Positions 20,027 to 29,155 of a stretch of DNA of 48,138 bases are shown here, in pieces; within the stretch, counting starts at the first letter, position 1; each line of letters begins with the position of its first letter. A program made the position numbers and the translations under genes. The stretch is from a virus, in IMG/VR virus record IMGVR_UViG_3300010885_041302, positions 1-48,138 of that record; one strand, 5' to 3'. The notes below the pieces were generated by a model, which did not search any database, was not told the origin of the DNA, and saw nothing but the letters and a program-made list of their open reading frames with translations.

Positions 20027-21067
20027 ATGGCACTTCCTAATCGTTTTGTAAAAGCAGCTAAGGTGGCTGCTTCGGTAGTTGCAACGGGTGCTTCTGTAGC
20101 AGCTGTTTCGTCTGGTGTTGCTGGTGCTATTGTTAATAGTGCTGAAAATTTAATTAAAAATTTAACTTCTCAAGATCCGAATGCAAGTGCAAAAATTGAT
20201 AAATTTAGAGGACAACTTTGTTTTCCTTATGATCTAATCAATGATAACAGAAATTATTATATGAATATTCAATTTGTAGATTATCAACGTAGATCTATAT
20301 TTGATAATCCAACTTTTCCTAGAAATGGAACAGGAATACAGCTTCCTTTACCTTCAAATTTAGTAGATTCGACTAATGTTGATTGGTCGCAGTCCTCTGA
20401 AGCAGGAGCAGCTGTTGGTGCTGGTATCGAAAATGGAATACAGAAAAAAAATGGTTCTGGAATGAATCCTGCGAAAATTGCAGACATTATTGGCGGTGCC
20501 GGAGCAGTGGCAATAGAAAAAGGAATTTCCAAGGCTATTGATTCTTTAGGTGGGGCTACTGCTTCTGCCCAAGCTCTTCAACTAGCTGGTTTATCTCAAA
20601 ATCCATTTATGACTATGTTATTTAAATCGCCTCAATTTAAAGATCATCAGTTTAGTTGGAAATTATCACCTAAAAATGCAGAGGAATCGAATCGTTTAAT
20701 TAATATTATAAATGCATTAAAAGCAAATATGTTACCTTCTATGAATCCAGGATCTGGCGGTACATTTTTAACTTATCCGAGTATGTTATATATTTCGTTA
20801 AATCCGAGTGATGTTTTTTTATATCAATTTAAACCATGCGTAATAAAAACTTTGAGTGTTAATTTTGCACCTACCGGAACACCTTCCTTTTTTAAAGGAA
20901 CTAATGGCGCTCCAACTTCTGTTAGTATATCTTTAGGTTTAATTGAAATTGAATACTGGTTAAGAGAGGATATTGCTGACCCAACTGGAGTATTAGGTTT
21001 ACGTCAAGCAGCGGCATTCCAAGCAGAAACGCCAACCGCTACAAATCCTCAATCTGGAGGACGATAA
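20027..21067 (+). CDS. 48: gp48-like tail tube cap / baseplate protein
   Basis: The 346-residue protein has NYYMNIQFVDYQRRS, SWKLSPKNAEESN, LTYPSMLYISL, YQFKPCVIKTLSVNFAP, GTPSFFKG and LIEIEYWLREDI. These are the signature blocks of gp48, which sits at the top of the hub and primes tube assembly with gp54. An Ala-rich N-terminal helix (residues 8-40) and Gly/Ala insertions occur at 120-190. AAGGAA at 20015-20020 precedes ATG 20027. The stop overlaps the gp53 start. T4 gp48 is 364 residues, so length is normal. Confidence 0.9.
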   Translation: MALPNRFVKAAKVAASVVATGASVAAVSSGVAGAIVNSAENLIKNLTSQDPNASAKIDKFRGQLCFPYDLINDNRNYYMNIQFVDYQRRSIFDNPTFPRNGTGIQLPLPSNLVDSTNVDWSQSSEAGAAVGAGIENGIQKKNGSGMNPAKIADIIGGAGAVAIEKGISKAIDSLGGATASAQALQLAGLSQNPFMTMLFKSPQFKDHQFSWKLSPKNAEESNRLINIINALKANMLPSMNPGSGGTFLTYPSMLYISLNPSDVFLYQFKPCVIKTLSVNFAPTGTPSFFKGTNGAPTSVSISLGLIEIEYWLREDIADPTGVLGLRQAAAFQAETPTATNPQSGGR

Positions 21068-21969
21068 TGGCTGAAAGATATTTTTCTAAATTTCCTCTTA
21101 TAAATTACGCTAATAATTTAGCAGTTAATATTACTGAAAGAGCAATCGTATATAATACTCCTGGAAATAATAATCCATCTTTATATTATTCTTATGATAT
21201 ACCACAAGGTCAAAGAGCGGACCAATTAGCTAATAAATATTATGCCGATCAATATATTAGTTGGATTTTATATGTTACAAATAATATTATTGATCCATAT
21301 TACGAGTGGTATCTTTCTGAAGCAGATTTCAATAGCTATATAAAATCAAAATATAACAAATCTATTGCTGTATTACAAAACACTATTCAATTTTATAGAA
21401 ATAATTGGTATACAAACACAAATATTATTAGTGTTTCTGCTTACAATTCACTAAATCCGAGTTTATATAAATTTTATCAACAGAATTATGATAATTCGGG
21501 TAACATTATTGGTTATACAAGAACACCAGTAGATTGGACAATTAATACAAATTCTATTATAAATTATAGTGCAAATGGAGTTTATGCAAACGGCTCGCCC
21601 AATTTTATCGAAGGAGAAATTGTAACAATATATTTTGATTCTAATGATATTGGTAAAGGACAGGTTGTTACTTCAAATAGTACTAACATATTAATTAATA
21701 ATGTATCTGGAACATTGTATTCGAATAGCACAGTTATAATTACAAGTAATAGTTATATATTTGGTAATACAAGTTTAACAAAAGTTCCATTTACAGCTGT
21801 TGCTTCTGTTGCGAATAATATTCCATCAATTGAAACAACATATTGGGATCCAGTAACAATTTATGATTATGAAAATGAACTGAACGAAGCAAACAAAACT
21901 ATCAAAGTTATTAATAAAGGTATTGCTCTTCCTCTTTCTAAACAATTTACAAAGATATTGAATGTCTGA
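21067..21969 (+). CDS. 53: gp53-like baseplate wedge protein
   Basis: The N-terminal 110 residues carry the gp53 pattern: YFSKFPLINYANN, AVNITERAIVYN, RADQLANKYYADQYISWILY and NIIDPYYEWYLSEADF. gp53 joins wedges to the hub. The protein is 300 residues, about 100 longer than T4 gp53. The extra part is an Asn/Ser/Thr-rich beta region (~150-245) inserted before a C-terminal WDPVTIYDYENELNEANK segment. The start overlaps the gp48 stop by one base, and the end overlaps gp27 by eight. Confidence 0.9.
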   Translation: MAERYFSKFPLINYANNLAVNITERAIVYNTPGNNNPSLYYSYDIPQGQRADQLANKYYADQYISWILYVTNNIIDPYYEWYLSEADFNSYIKSKYNKSIAVLQNTIQFYRNNWYTNTNIISVSAYNSLNPSLYKFYQQNYDNSGNIIGYTRTPVDWTINTNSIINYSANGVYANGSPNFIEGEIVTIYFDSNDIGKGQVVTSNSTNILINNVSGTLYSNSTVIITSNSYIFGNTSLTKVPFTAVASVANNIPSIETTYWDPVTIYDYENELNEANKTIKVINKGIALPLSKQFTKILNV

Positions 21970-23197
21970 TAATTTTACTCCAGGTGATATTAGTGTTAAT
22001 AATTTTAAGATGACTTCTCCTAGAGGTTCATTAGATTTAACACATTCATTCGTTTCTGCTTCAATATTTGAAAGTATATTTCAGCCTGGAATTATCGCAC
22101 ATATTGTTGTTTTAGATACCGATGATCAACTTGGAAATCTTAAAATGGTTGGTGATGAAACTATTGATATTGAAATAGACATGCCAGATGGAACTTCAAC
22201 TACGTATAATTTCGCGATGCATAAATTAGAAAATGCAAATATGACTATAAAATCTTTAAATTCAAAAACATATACTTTAAAGTGTGTTTCGGAAGAAGCT
22301 CTACACGCTAAAACAAATTATGTCCAAAAAAGTTTTAACGGGTTGTTATCAGATGCTGTTAAAGATATTCATAAAAATTATTTAATGAGTACAAAACCAA
22401 TAACAGTTGAAGATACAAAAGGTAAACAAAATATTGTTATTCCTCATTACGATCCATTTAAAGCAATTGATGTTATTAGAAAAAGATCAATATCAGATCA
22501 AAATAAATCATCAACTTATCTTTATTTCGAAACTAGAGATGGTGGAAAACAAAGTTTTTCGTATGTGACACTTGAAAAATTATTTAAAGGTTCTTCTGTA
22601 AAAACTTTAAATCAAGTTGACTCTATTAACAGTAGTGTTTCCAACAAAGCTGAAAATAACATATTAGCTTTAGAGATTCCACAAAATTTTAATACAGTAG
22701 ATCGTATTAATCTTGGAGGAAAAAGACGTGTTACTCAGTTTGAATATAGAACACATAGTTATGTGTCAAATGATATAACTACAGATTCTACAAAATATTC
22801 TACTGGCGGATCGGGTTCATATAATTCTCCGGAATTTACTAAAAAATATTTAACACCAAAAATTCCACCACAATCACTTATTCCAGCTGACGTTTCACAA
22901 AGAGCAAACACTCATATTCCCGATAATACTGCAGATTTACAAGCGTTTGTTTCTACTCTACTACAAAATAGTTTAAAAATGAGAGTTTATGGCGATTTTA
23001 AACTTCTTCCTGGATCAGTTGTAAATATTAATGTTCCAAATAAAGTAAGCACTACTAACGCCAGAGATAACGATCCTTTATTATCAGGTAATTTTGTTAT
23101 AACAAGAATACATCATGATATTGGTTTGGCTGGAGAAAGTCCTAGATATACTTGCTCTATCGAATGTGTAAAAGGTAATATGGAGTCTGGCGTATGA
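21962..23197 (+). CDS. 27: gp27-like baseplate hub protein
   Basis: The 411-residue protein begins with MSDNFTPGDISV. It has a first beta domain (LDLTHSFVSASIFESIFQPG), then IDIEIDMPDGT, TLKCVSEEALHA, IPHYDPFKAIDVIRKRS, and a C-terminal GDFKLLPGSVVNINVP and GNFVITRIHHD. This is the hub arrangement of gp27/gpD family proteins, length close to T4 gp27 (391). It forms the trimeric hub on which the gp5 spike sits, which fits the following gene. It overlaps the flanking genes by eight and four bases. Confidence 0.88.
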   Translation: MSDNFTPGDISVNNFKMTSPRGSLDLTHSFVSASIFESIFQPGIIAHIVVLDTDDQLGNLKMVGDETIDIEIDMPDGTSTTYNFAMHKLENANMTIKSLNSKTYTLKCVSEEALHAKTNYVQKSFNGLLSDAVKDIHKNYLMSTKPITVEDTKGKQNIVIPHYDPFKAIDVIRKRSISDQNKSSTYLYFETRDGGKQSFSYVTLEKLFKGSSVKTLNQVDSINSSVSNKAENNILALEIPQNFNTVDRINLGGKRRVTQFEYRTHSYVSNDITTDSTKYSTGGSGSYNSPEFTKKYLTPKIPPQSLIPADVSQRANTHIPDNTADLQAFVSTLLQNSLKMRVYGDFKLLPGSVVNINVPNKVSTTNARDNDPLLSGNFVITRIHHDIGLAGESPRYTCSIECVKGNMESGV

Positions 23198-24750
23198 CCG
23201 AAAGAGATCTTGGTCAATCATTTTCTTGGTTCATTGCTACAGTAGTAAATGTATACGACCCTGATCAATCTGGTCGTGTTCAAATTCGCGTATTTGGGCG
23301 TCATGATGACGTAAGTAATATTCCAGATACAGATTTACCGTGGGCTATGCCAATGCAGCCAGTTACATCTGCTGCTTATGGTAAAATTGGAAGTACACCA
23401 TTAGGTTTAGTAAAAGGATCTAAAGTCGCAGGATTTTGGGCTGATTCCGATCACCAATATCCAATTATACTCGGTTCGTTCGGTAAAGCTGGCGATTTCG
23501 TTGAAGGTTCTACTACAGACGGAATTCCTAAAATTGATACTACTACAGGTAGTGCTCCTGCTCCATCACAAAATCAAAGTCCTCCTCCATTTATTAATCC
23601 GTTCAGTATTTTAAATAAAGAGAGATTATCTATTACTGATATTAATACTGGTAAAGCTGACCCATCTAAACTTACGAATAAAGATGGCGTTGAAATACGT
23701 AAAGAATTAGATAAAACTTTTAAACAGCCAAAAACGCCAACTATCGGAGCAACAGCTCCAGGTGGTCATATTCTTGATATGATAAAAACAGTAGATCCTA
23801 ATGGTCGAAGTTCATCATTACCGAATATGGTATCTAATTATTCTAATATTAAAAACATCATTAATATAACTAGCCCGTTGGGGCAAACAAATTTATTCGG
23901 AGCTTCTATCGGAGGAATGTTAGGAAATCTTGGAGCTTTATTTGGAGTTAACAAAACACTTAGTATTATTGGTGGAGCTTTATTAGGTGGTGCTCTTAAT
24001 AATTTAGATCCTATTTCTTCAGCTGCATTATCTGCTGGATTGTTTTCTTTTTTAAAAACTGCAAGATCAAATGGCGGTAGAACAAATGCATATGTTCCGC
24101 CTAGATCTAATAGAATTGGAAAAAATACGCCAATACCTCCATTAAACCTTATTGTTGCTGTTGCTTATAATCTTTACATACAACAATATTATACTATAGA
24201 CAATGACCCATATCCTGGATATATTGAATGGCAAGGACCAAATAAAGATTATATTTACACATTAAGAAATGATGAACCGAATTATTCTTCTGCGCAAGAT
24301 CACGTACAAGGAAATTCTATTTTAAATTTAACATCTTCATTTTTACCACATATGAACTCTGGTTCTTTATCGGCAGCTGCATTAACTGGTTTGATGGTTG
24401 GTGGACTATCAGTTATGAATGCTGATGGATTGACAAAAGTTCTTGGTTTTGGGGTTAATTTAAATTCTATAACTGGTTTAGCAAATGGGTTATTAGGTCA
24501 GGGGTTGGGTGGAGCAATCGGCGGATTTAGTAAAAATATATCAGGTGGAGTTCTTGGCGGTTCTATGGAAAATACATTGGGTTCTTATACTAGAGGTCAG
24601 GCACTATTACAACAAAAGAAAAATAATATGATGTCCGCTCTTGCAATGAATACACCGAGTCTTGGATCGTTAAATCCGAGTCAGCTTATTGATTTGTCCA
24701 GTATTGGTTTAGAAGCTGGATTATCTATACTTGATTCATTAGGAGGATAA
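23194..24750 (+). CDS. 5: gp5-like hub protein: OB-fold domain, no lysozyme
   Basis: Residues 10-105 form the gp5/VgrG OB-fold (FIATVVNVYDPDQSGRVQI, LPWAMPMQPVTS, GSKVAGFWADSDHQYPIIL). The remaining ~400 residues do not show the T4 lysozyme domain. Instead there is a Pro/Ser linker, Gly/Ala hydrophobic segments (250-290, 395-450) and a central module with YIQQYYTIDNDPYPGYIEW. The OB domain binds the gp27 trimer. The beta-helix expected at the C-terminus is on the next gene. The peptidoglycan-cutting domain is probably supplied elsewhere, such as the M15 protein. It overlaps gp27 by four bases. Confidence 0.85.
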   Translation: MTERDLGQSFSWFIATVVNVYDPDQSGRVQIRVFGRHDDVSNIPDTDLPWAMPMQPVTSAAYGKIGSTPLGLVKGSKVAGFWADSDHQYPIILGSFGKAGDFVEGSTTDGIPKIDTTTGSAPAPSQNQSPPPFINPFSILNKERLSITDINTGKADPSKLTNKDGVEIRKELDKTFKQPKTPTIGATAPGGHILDMIKTVDPNGRSSSLPNMVSNYSNIKNIINITSPLGQTNLFGASIGGMLGNLGALFGVNKTLSIIGGALLGGALNNLDPISSAALSAGLFSFLKTARSNGGRTNAYVPPRSNRIGKNTPIPPLNLIVAVAYNLYIQQYYTIDNDPYPGYIEWQGPNKDYIYTLRNDEPNYSSAQDHVQGNSILNLTSSFLPHMNSGSLSAAALTGLMVGGLSVMNADGLTKVLGFGVNLNSITGLANGLLGQGLGGAIGGFSKNISGGVLGGSMENTLGSYTRGQALLQQKKNNMMSALAMNTPSLGSLNPSQLIDLSSIGLEAGLSILDSLGG

Positions 24751-24751
24751 T

Positions 24752-25564
24752 ATGGCTTTTCAAGATCCAAATGCAGCTGCTTTAGCAGCAGGTGCAAAAC
24801 CAGGACAATCTGTTACTATTGGTGGAAATACATTTATTGTTAAAGCTCCAACTCCTGTTCCTACAGAATATAATCTTAAACACCCAAAAATTAATTTTGA
24901 TGGTGAATATCCATATTTGCATGTGACACAGGATGGTGGTGGTGGGCAAATAATAAACAATATTACTCCTGGAAAAGAATCGTTTTTTCATATTCAACCT
25001 TCAGGATCTTATCATGGTCATTCGGCTGATGGATCTAAAGTAGAAGCTACTGCAAATGGTACTTGGGCGTATAGTGGCAATGGTCACGTTACAACTGTTG
25101 ATGGAAATCATGACGTAAAAGTTAGTGGAGGTTCTAGACAAAATCATGATAGTGGCGTAAGTAAAGAAGTAAATGGAGATCATTATCAAGGTGGTTCCGG
25201 TCATCAAATAGATGGTACTTCTGACACAAAATATCATCATTCTAGTGGTGATATTTTTAATACGGTTGAAGGCGATTATGTATCAGATCGTGTCGGTAGC
25301 GTTCATGATAACGTAACAGGTGATCATGTTATTCATATTACAGGAAATAAAACTGAAATAGTAAGTAGTGGTGATAGTGGTATAAATATTCAAAATGGAA
25401 ATATGGATATACAAATCGATAGCGGTAAAGCTAGGTTATATTCTTTAAATGATATGCTTATACAAAGTGTTACCTCAATAACATTAAAAGTTGGCAGTAG
25501 TATTATTGTAATGTCTCCTAATGGTATTACAATTCATGGCACTACTGTTAAAATTAATGAATAA
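24752..25564 (+). CDS. Separate gp5 C-terminal-like beta-helix spike protein (270 aa)
   Basis: From residue ~50 the protein is a regular array of short beta repeats rich in Gly, Asp, Asn, His and Ser (GNHDVKVSGG, EGDYVSDRVG, TGDHVIHITGNKTEI). It ends in the VgrG/gp5-type close SSIIVMSPNGITIHG and TTVKINE. This is the triple beta-helix needle of the membrane-piercing spike. It starts two bases after the previous gene with GGAGGA upstream, and it is followed by the PAAR tip. In T4 the needle is the C-terminus of gp5; here it is a separate gene. Confidence 0.85.
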   Translation: MAFQDPNAAALAAGAKPGQSVTIGGNTFIVKAPTPVPTEYNLKHPKINFDGEYPYLHVTQDGGGGQIINNITPGKESFFHIQPSGSYHGHSADGSKVEATANGTWAYSGNGHVTTVDGNHDVKVSGGSRQNHDSGVSKEVNGDHYQGGSGHQIDGTSDTKYHHSSGDIFNTVEGDYVSDRVGSVHDNVTGDHVIHITGNKTEIVSSGDSGINIQNGNMDIQIDSGKARLYSLNDMLIQSVTSITLKVGSSIIVMSPNGITIHGTTVKINE

Positions 25565-25572
25565 GGATTAAT

Positions 25573-25896
25573 ATGTCTAATGTAGTAAGACTCGGAGATA
25601 TAAGCGATCACGGTGGTGTAGTAATATCATCCGCAGCAACAACATACGTAGACGGTATTCTTGTAGCACGTGCTGGAGATCTCCATAGTTGCCCAATTCC
25701 AGGACATGGCGTTACTCCTATTATTAATGGCTCTGGAAATTTTTACTGTGAAGATTCTGTTACTGCAGTTACAGGTAGTATATGTTATTGTGGTGCTATA
25801 ATAATAACAGGTAGTGCCGACACTCTAGCTCCACTAGAATCACCAAGTAATGCAATTACTCTTGGTTCTGGGACTGTTGGAGGAATTATAGGCTAA
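25573..25896 (+). CDS. PAAR-domain spike tip (gp5.4-like)
   Basis: The 107-residue protein has the PAAR layout: RLGDISDHGG, then GILVARAGDLHSCPIPGHG, IINGSGNFY and a C-terminal CYCG. Candidate metal ligands are His13, His38, Cys40 and His45, with Cys59, Cys71 and Cys73 available. PAAR proteins form the pointed, metal-bearing cap of the needle. T4 gp5.4 is 97 residues. It has AAGGA upstream and overlaps the next gene by one base. Confidence 0.92.
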   Translation: MSNVVRLGDISDHGGVVISSAATTYVDGILVARAGDLHSCPIPGHGVTPIINGSGNFYCEDSVTAVTGSICYCGAIIITGSADTLAPLESPSNAITLGSGTVGGIIG

Positions 25897-28800
25897 TGGC
25901 AAATTTACATATATTCATCCAAGGACAAACACTTACAGCTAATGATCTAAACAGTAACTTCGCAATAGTTGCTAATGGCGGTGGTGGAGGTAGTGTAAAC
26001 ACATCACAACAATATACCTTTACAAATGTCATTACGTTTGCTTCTAATCTTATTGTTAATTCTTATTTCCTTGACTCAAGTAATTCAGCTGGTACTAATG
26101 GTCAAGTTCTATCAACGAATGGAAGCGCAGTAATATGGCAATCATTAGGTGCTGTTGGCGTAAATACTTCCGCACAGTATATTTGGTCGAATACCCAAAC
26201 ATTTACTAACACAATTACATTTAATTCAACGATTAATGGTACTGCTAATAATTCATTATATATTGGTGGTCTACCAGCTGCTAACGTAGTAAGTAATGCA
26301 CAGTTAATTGCTAATCTTGCCAATTACGTTACTGCTACAAATTTAACTAACAATTTAGCTAACTATCAAACTACTGCTGGTTTATCTGCTAACGTAGCTA
26401 CACTAACTTCAAATAATACATCTTTCGTTGGTTCTGTATCTGCAGCTAATGTCGTATCGAATGCTCAATTAGTTGCTAATCTTGCCAACTATCAAACTAC
26501 TGCTGGGTTATCTGCTAACGTAGCTACATTGACTTCCAATAATTCAAATTATCTTGGTGGCGTTGCTGCGGCTTCATATGTCCAAAATACTGATAGCAGA
26601 ACTTTATCTGGAAACTTAGTAATTTCTGGTACTTCATTTAATCCAGCAAGCAATACTGTTCTTCTTGGTAATTCTTCTGCATTATGGGTAATATCAGCAA
26701 ATTCTCTTACTGCCAATTCAGTAGTTTCAAATACTTTATACACCAATGGTATGATTGCCAACGCTACTGGTTTGTATCCTATTTCAAATACAGCGGGTCA
26801 AGCATTTGGTAGCACTACTGCTAGATGGAGTATTCTAGCAAATACTATAGCTGCTACTGGTCTAATTACAGCCGCTGCAGGTCTTACGATTTCTGCAGGC
26901 GCATTTACTTTTTCTTCAACAGGTGCAAATTTTACCGCAAATAGCCAAACTACAGGCGTTATAACAATTGGTGGTCCATTGCAAACTGGTCAAATTTCTA
27001 TTGGCACTTCGACAGCCAACCAAGTAGTAAATATTGCTACAGGTGCAACTACTTCTGGAAATGTTAAAACTTTAAATATCGGCACATCTGGTGCAGCTGG
27101 TTCCCAAACTAATATTACTATCGGTACTAATTTAGCAAACTCCGCTGTTGTTGTTTATTCAAATTCTGTATTTTTTAGCAATGATACTATTGTAATCAGC
27201 CAAGGCAATTCCACAATCAATACTACTATCAACTCAACATCATTTAGTGGTACTGCCAATAATACATTATTTGTTGGTACTGTAAGTGCTGCTAACGTAG
27301 TATCTAATGCGCAGTTATCTTCTAATTTGACAAACTACCAAACGAGTGCAGGATTATCTGCTAACGTACTTACATTAACTGCTAATAATACGAATTTTGT
27401 TGGTTCTGTATCTGCAGCTAACGTAGTTTCTAATGGTCAACTGTCTTCTAACCTCACAAATTATGCAGCTCTTACTGGAGCAACATTTACAGGCAATGTC
27501 ACAGCAAATAATATACAAACAACATATGATCTTAATGTTGGAAGAAACGTAACTATTTCTGGAAATTTAAATGTTTATGGTACAACTGTAACTGTTAATG
27601 CAGCTAATTTTACAACAACAGACAATATGTTGTATCTTAATGAACCTGCTACTGCAAATGTTACTAATGCTTCTGGTAACGGTTCTGTTATTACATATAC
27701 GGCACTTAACAATTTTAGCAATTTAGGTGTTGTTTCAGTATCAGGAATTACTCCTTCTGGTTTTAATACTGCAACTTACGTTCCTGTATTATTCGCAAAC
27801 GCTTCTGCATTCCAAGTATCAAATACTTTCACAGGAACATTTACATCAAATGGTACTGCATCTTATAAATCAGGAATAAATCCAGATCTTGGTATCGTTG
27901 GTGGTTATAATGATGGATCTTATCGCCATTCTGGTATAATGAGAGATTATGCGGACGGTTACTGGAAAGTATTTGATAATTATACTCCAGAACCAGACCA
28001 AGCTGTAAATATTGTAACAACAGATCCTTCTTTTCATATCGCAAATTTTTGGGCTAATACCATAAGCATTGGTAATACTTCTGTTTATGCTACAATTAAC
28101 ACCACGAATTATAGTCAAACATCAAATAATACATCTTTCGTTGGAACTGTATCTGCAGCTAACGTAGTTTCTAATGCGCAGTTATCATCTAATCTTAGTA
28201 ATTATGCATTACTCTCTGGAGCAACATTTACAAGTAATATTGCTGTTACTTTTGGTAGCAATACATTAAGCATAAACTCAAGTGCGATTACTCTTAAACA
28301 AATTATCGCAAACGGTGCATTTGGTGCTAATGGTACAGTACTAGCTTCTAATGGTACTGGCGTTTACTGGGCTAGTGATTCTGCTGTAGGTAATGTTGTT
28401 GCAAATTCTATTACTACGAATAGTTTATCGGCTAACCATGTATCTGTAAATAATGATATATCTGTTGGTAATAGTAGCGTAAACTCGGCTATGTACTCAG
28501 ATCATATATTTACTGGTAATGCAACTCTTAATATATCTATTTCTCCAAATCTTCTTGGCGGAGGTGGCGGTACTACTCAATATGGACCTGCTATTACAAT
28601 TGGAGGTCCTCTTAATAATGGTCCTGGAGGTTATCCAGTTTATGCTCCTCAAGGTGCTGCGTTTGCTACTACTGCTAATCTTTTATATGTAAATACTTCA
28701 CTAATTCAACTTGGTAATAGTATAGCATACGCTAATATTTCTTCTTCTAATATTTTCATTGGTAATACATCAGTTAGTGTAGTAATTAATTCTACAGCAT

Positions 28801-29105
28801 TTAGTGGTACTGCGAATAATACATCTTTCGTTGGGTCTGTTACAGCAGCTAACGTAGTTTCTAATGCGCAGTTATCATCTAATCTTAGTAATTATGCAAC
28901 CACAGGTTCTGTTACTTCTAATGCAACAACTGCTTATTCTAATGCTGTAAGTGCATATACTTCTAATAGCACAACTTATACTGGAAATAATACATTTGGT
29001 GGAACCAATACAATATTCAATTCAAACGTAACATATGCAGCTGCTCTTTATACTGCAAATCTTATATTTACTTCGCCAATTAATTTAGACGGTGGAACTT
29101 TCTAA
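25896..29105 (+). CDS. Repeat-rich tail fibre protein (1069 aa)
   Basis: The N-terminus is MANLHIFIQGQTLTANDLNS, a phage fibre attachment-type start. Most of the protein consists of Asn/Ser/Thr-rich beta repeats. The unit with SFVGSVSAANVVSNAQL then a SNLSNY-type segment occurs about six times, spread along the length. A Gly-rich GGGGGTTQYGP patch lies near residue 890. A central section (IVGGYNDGSYRHSGIMRDYA, ~670-690) breaks the repeat pattern. It is the first of four fibre/adhesin genes placed between the spike tip and gp25. No chaperone domain is seen at the C-terminus. Strong AT bias. Receptor specificity cannot be read. Confidence 0.78.
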   Translation: MANLHIFIQGQTLTANDLNSNFAIVANGGGGGSVNTSQQYTFTNVITFASNLIVNSYFLDSSNSAGTNGQVLSTNGSAVIWQSLGAVGVNTSAQYIWSNTQTFTNTITFNSTINGTANNSLYIGGLPAANVVSNAQLIANLANYVTATNLTNNLANYQTTAGLSANVATLTSNNTSFVGSVSAANVVSNAQLVANLANYQTTAGLSANVATLTSNNSNYLGGVAAASYVQNTDSRTLSGNLVISGTSFNPASNTVLLGNSSALWVISANSLTANSVVSNTLYTNGMIANATGLYPISNTAGQAFGSTTARWSILANTIAATGLITAAAGLTISAGAFTFSSTGANFTANSQTTGVITIGGPLQTGQISIGTSTANQVVNIATGATTSGNVKTLNIGTSGAAGSQTNITIGTNLANSAVVVYSNSVFFSNDTIVISQGNSTINTTINSTSFSGTANNTLFVGTVSAANVVSNAQLSSNLTNYQTSAGLSANVLTLTANNTNFVGSVSAANVVSNGQLSSNLTNYAALTGATFTGNVTANNIQTTYDLNVGRNVTISGNLNVYGTTVTVNAANFTTTDNMLYLNEPATANVTNASGNGSVITYTALNNFSNLGVVSVSGITPSGFNTATYVPVLFANASAFQVSNTFTGTFTSNGTASYKSGINPDLGIVGGYNDGSYRHSGIMRDYADGYWKVFDNYTPEPDQAVNIVTTDPSFHIANFWANTISIGNTSVYATINTTNYSQTSNNTSFVGTVSAANVVSNAQLSSNLSNYALLSGATFTSNIAVTFGSNTLSINSSAITLKQIIANGAFGANGTVLASNGTGVYWASDSAVGNVVANSITTNSLSANHVSVNNDISVGNSSVNSAMYSDHIFTGNATLNISISPNLLGGGGGTTQYGPAITIGGPLNNGPGGYPVYAPQGAAFATTANLLYVNTSLIQLGNSIAYANISSSNIFIGNTSVSVVINSTAFSGTANNTSFVGSVTAANVVSNAQLSSNLSNYATTGSVTSNATTAYSNAVSAYTSNSTTYTGNNTFGGTNTIFNSNVTYAAALYTANLIFTSPINLDGGTF

Positions 29106-29139
29106 TAAATACATTAAATTGATACCTCGGTATATACCG
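29104..29139 (+). promoter_or_regulatory. Late-promoter-like motif and palindrome
   Basis: AATAAATA (29104-29111) differs from TATAAATA in one position. It is followed at 29128-29139 by the perfect 12-bp palindrome CGGTATATACCG. Together they fill the 50-bp gap before the 1867-residue fibre gene. The palindrome could be an operator or an RNA stem in the leader. Confidence 0.45.
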
Positions 29140-29155
29140 TTAAAGAGGATGCCAT

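Noticed and set aside
23194-25564. A frameshift that broke a single gp5 gene
   Set aside because: The second gene has its own ATG and strong GGAGGA site, and both products have sensible domain boundaries, so a natural split is more likely.
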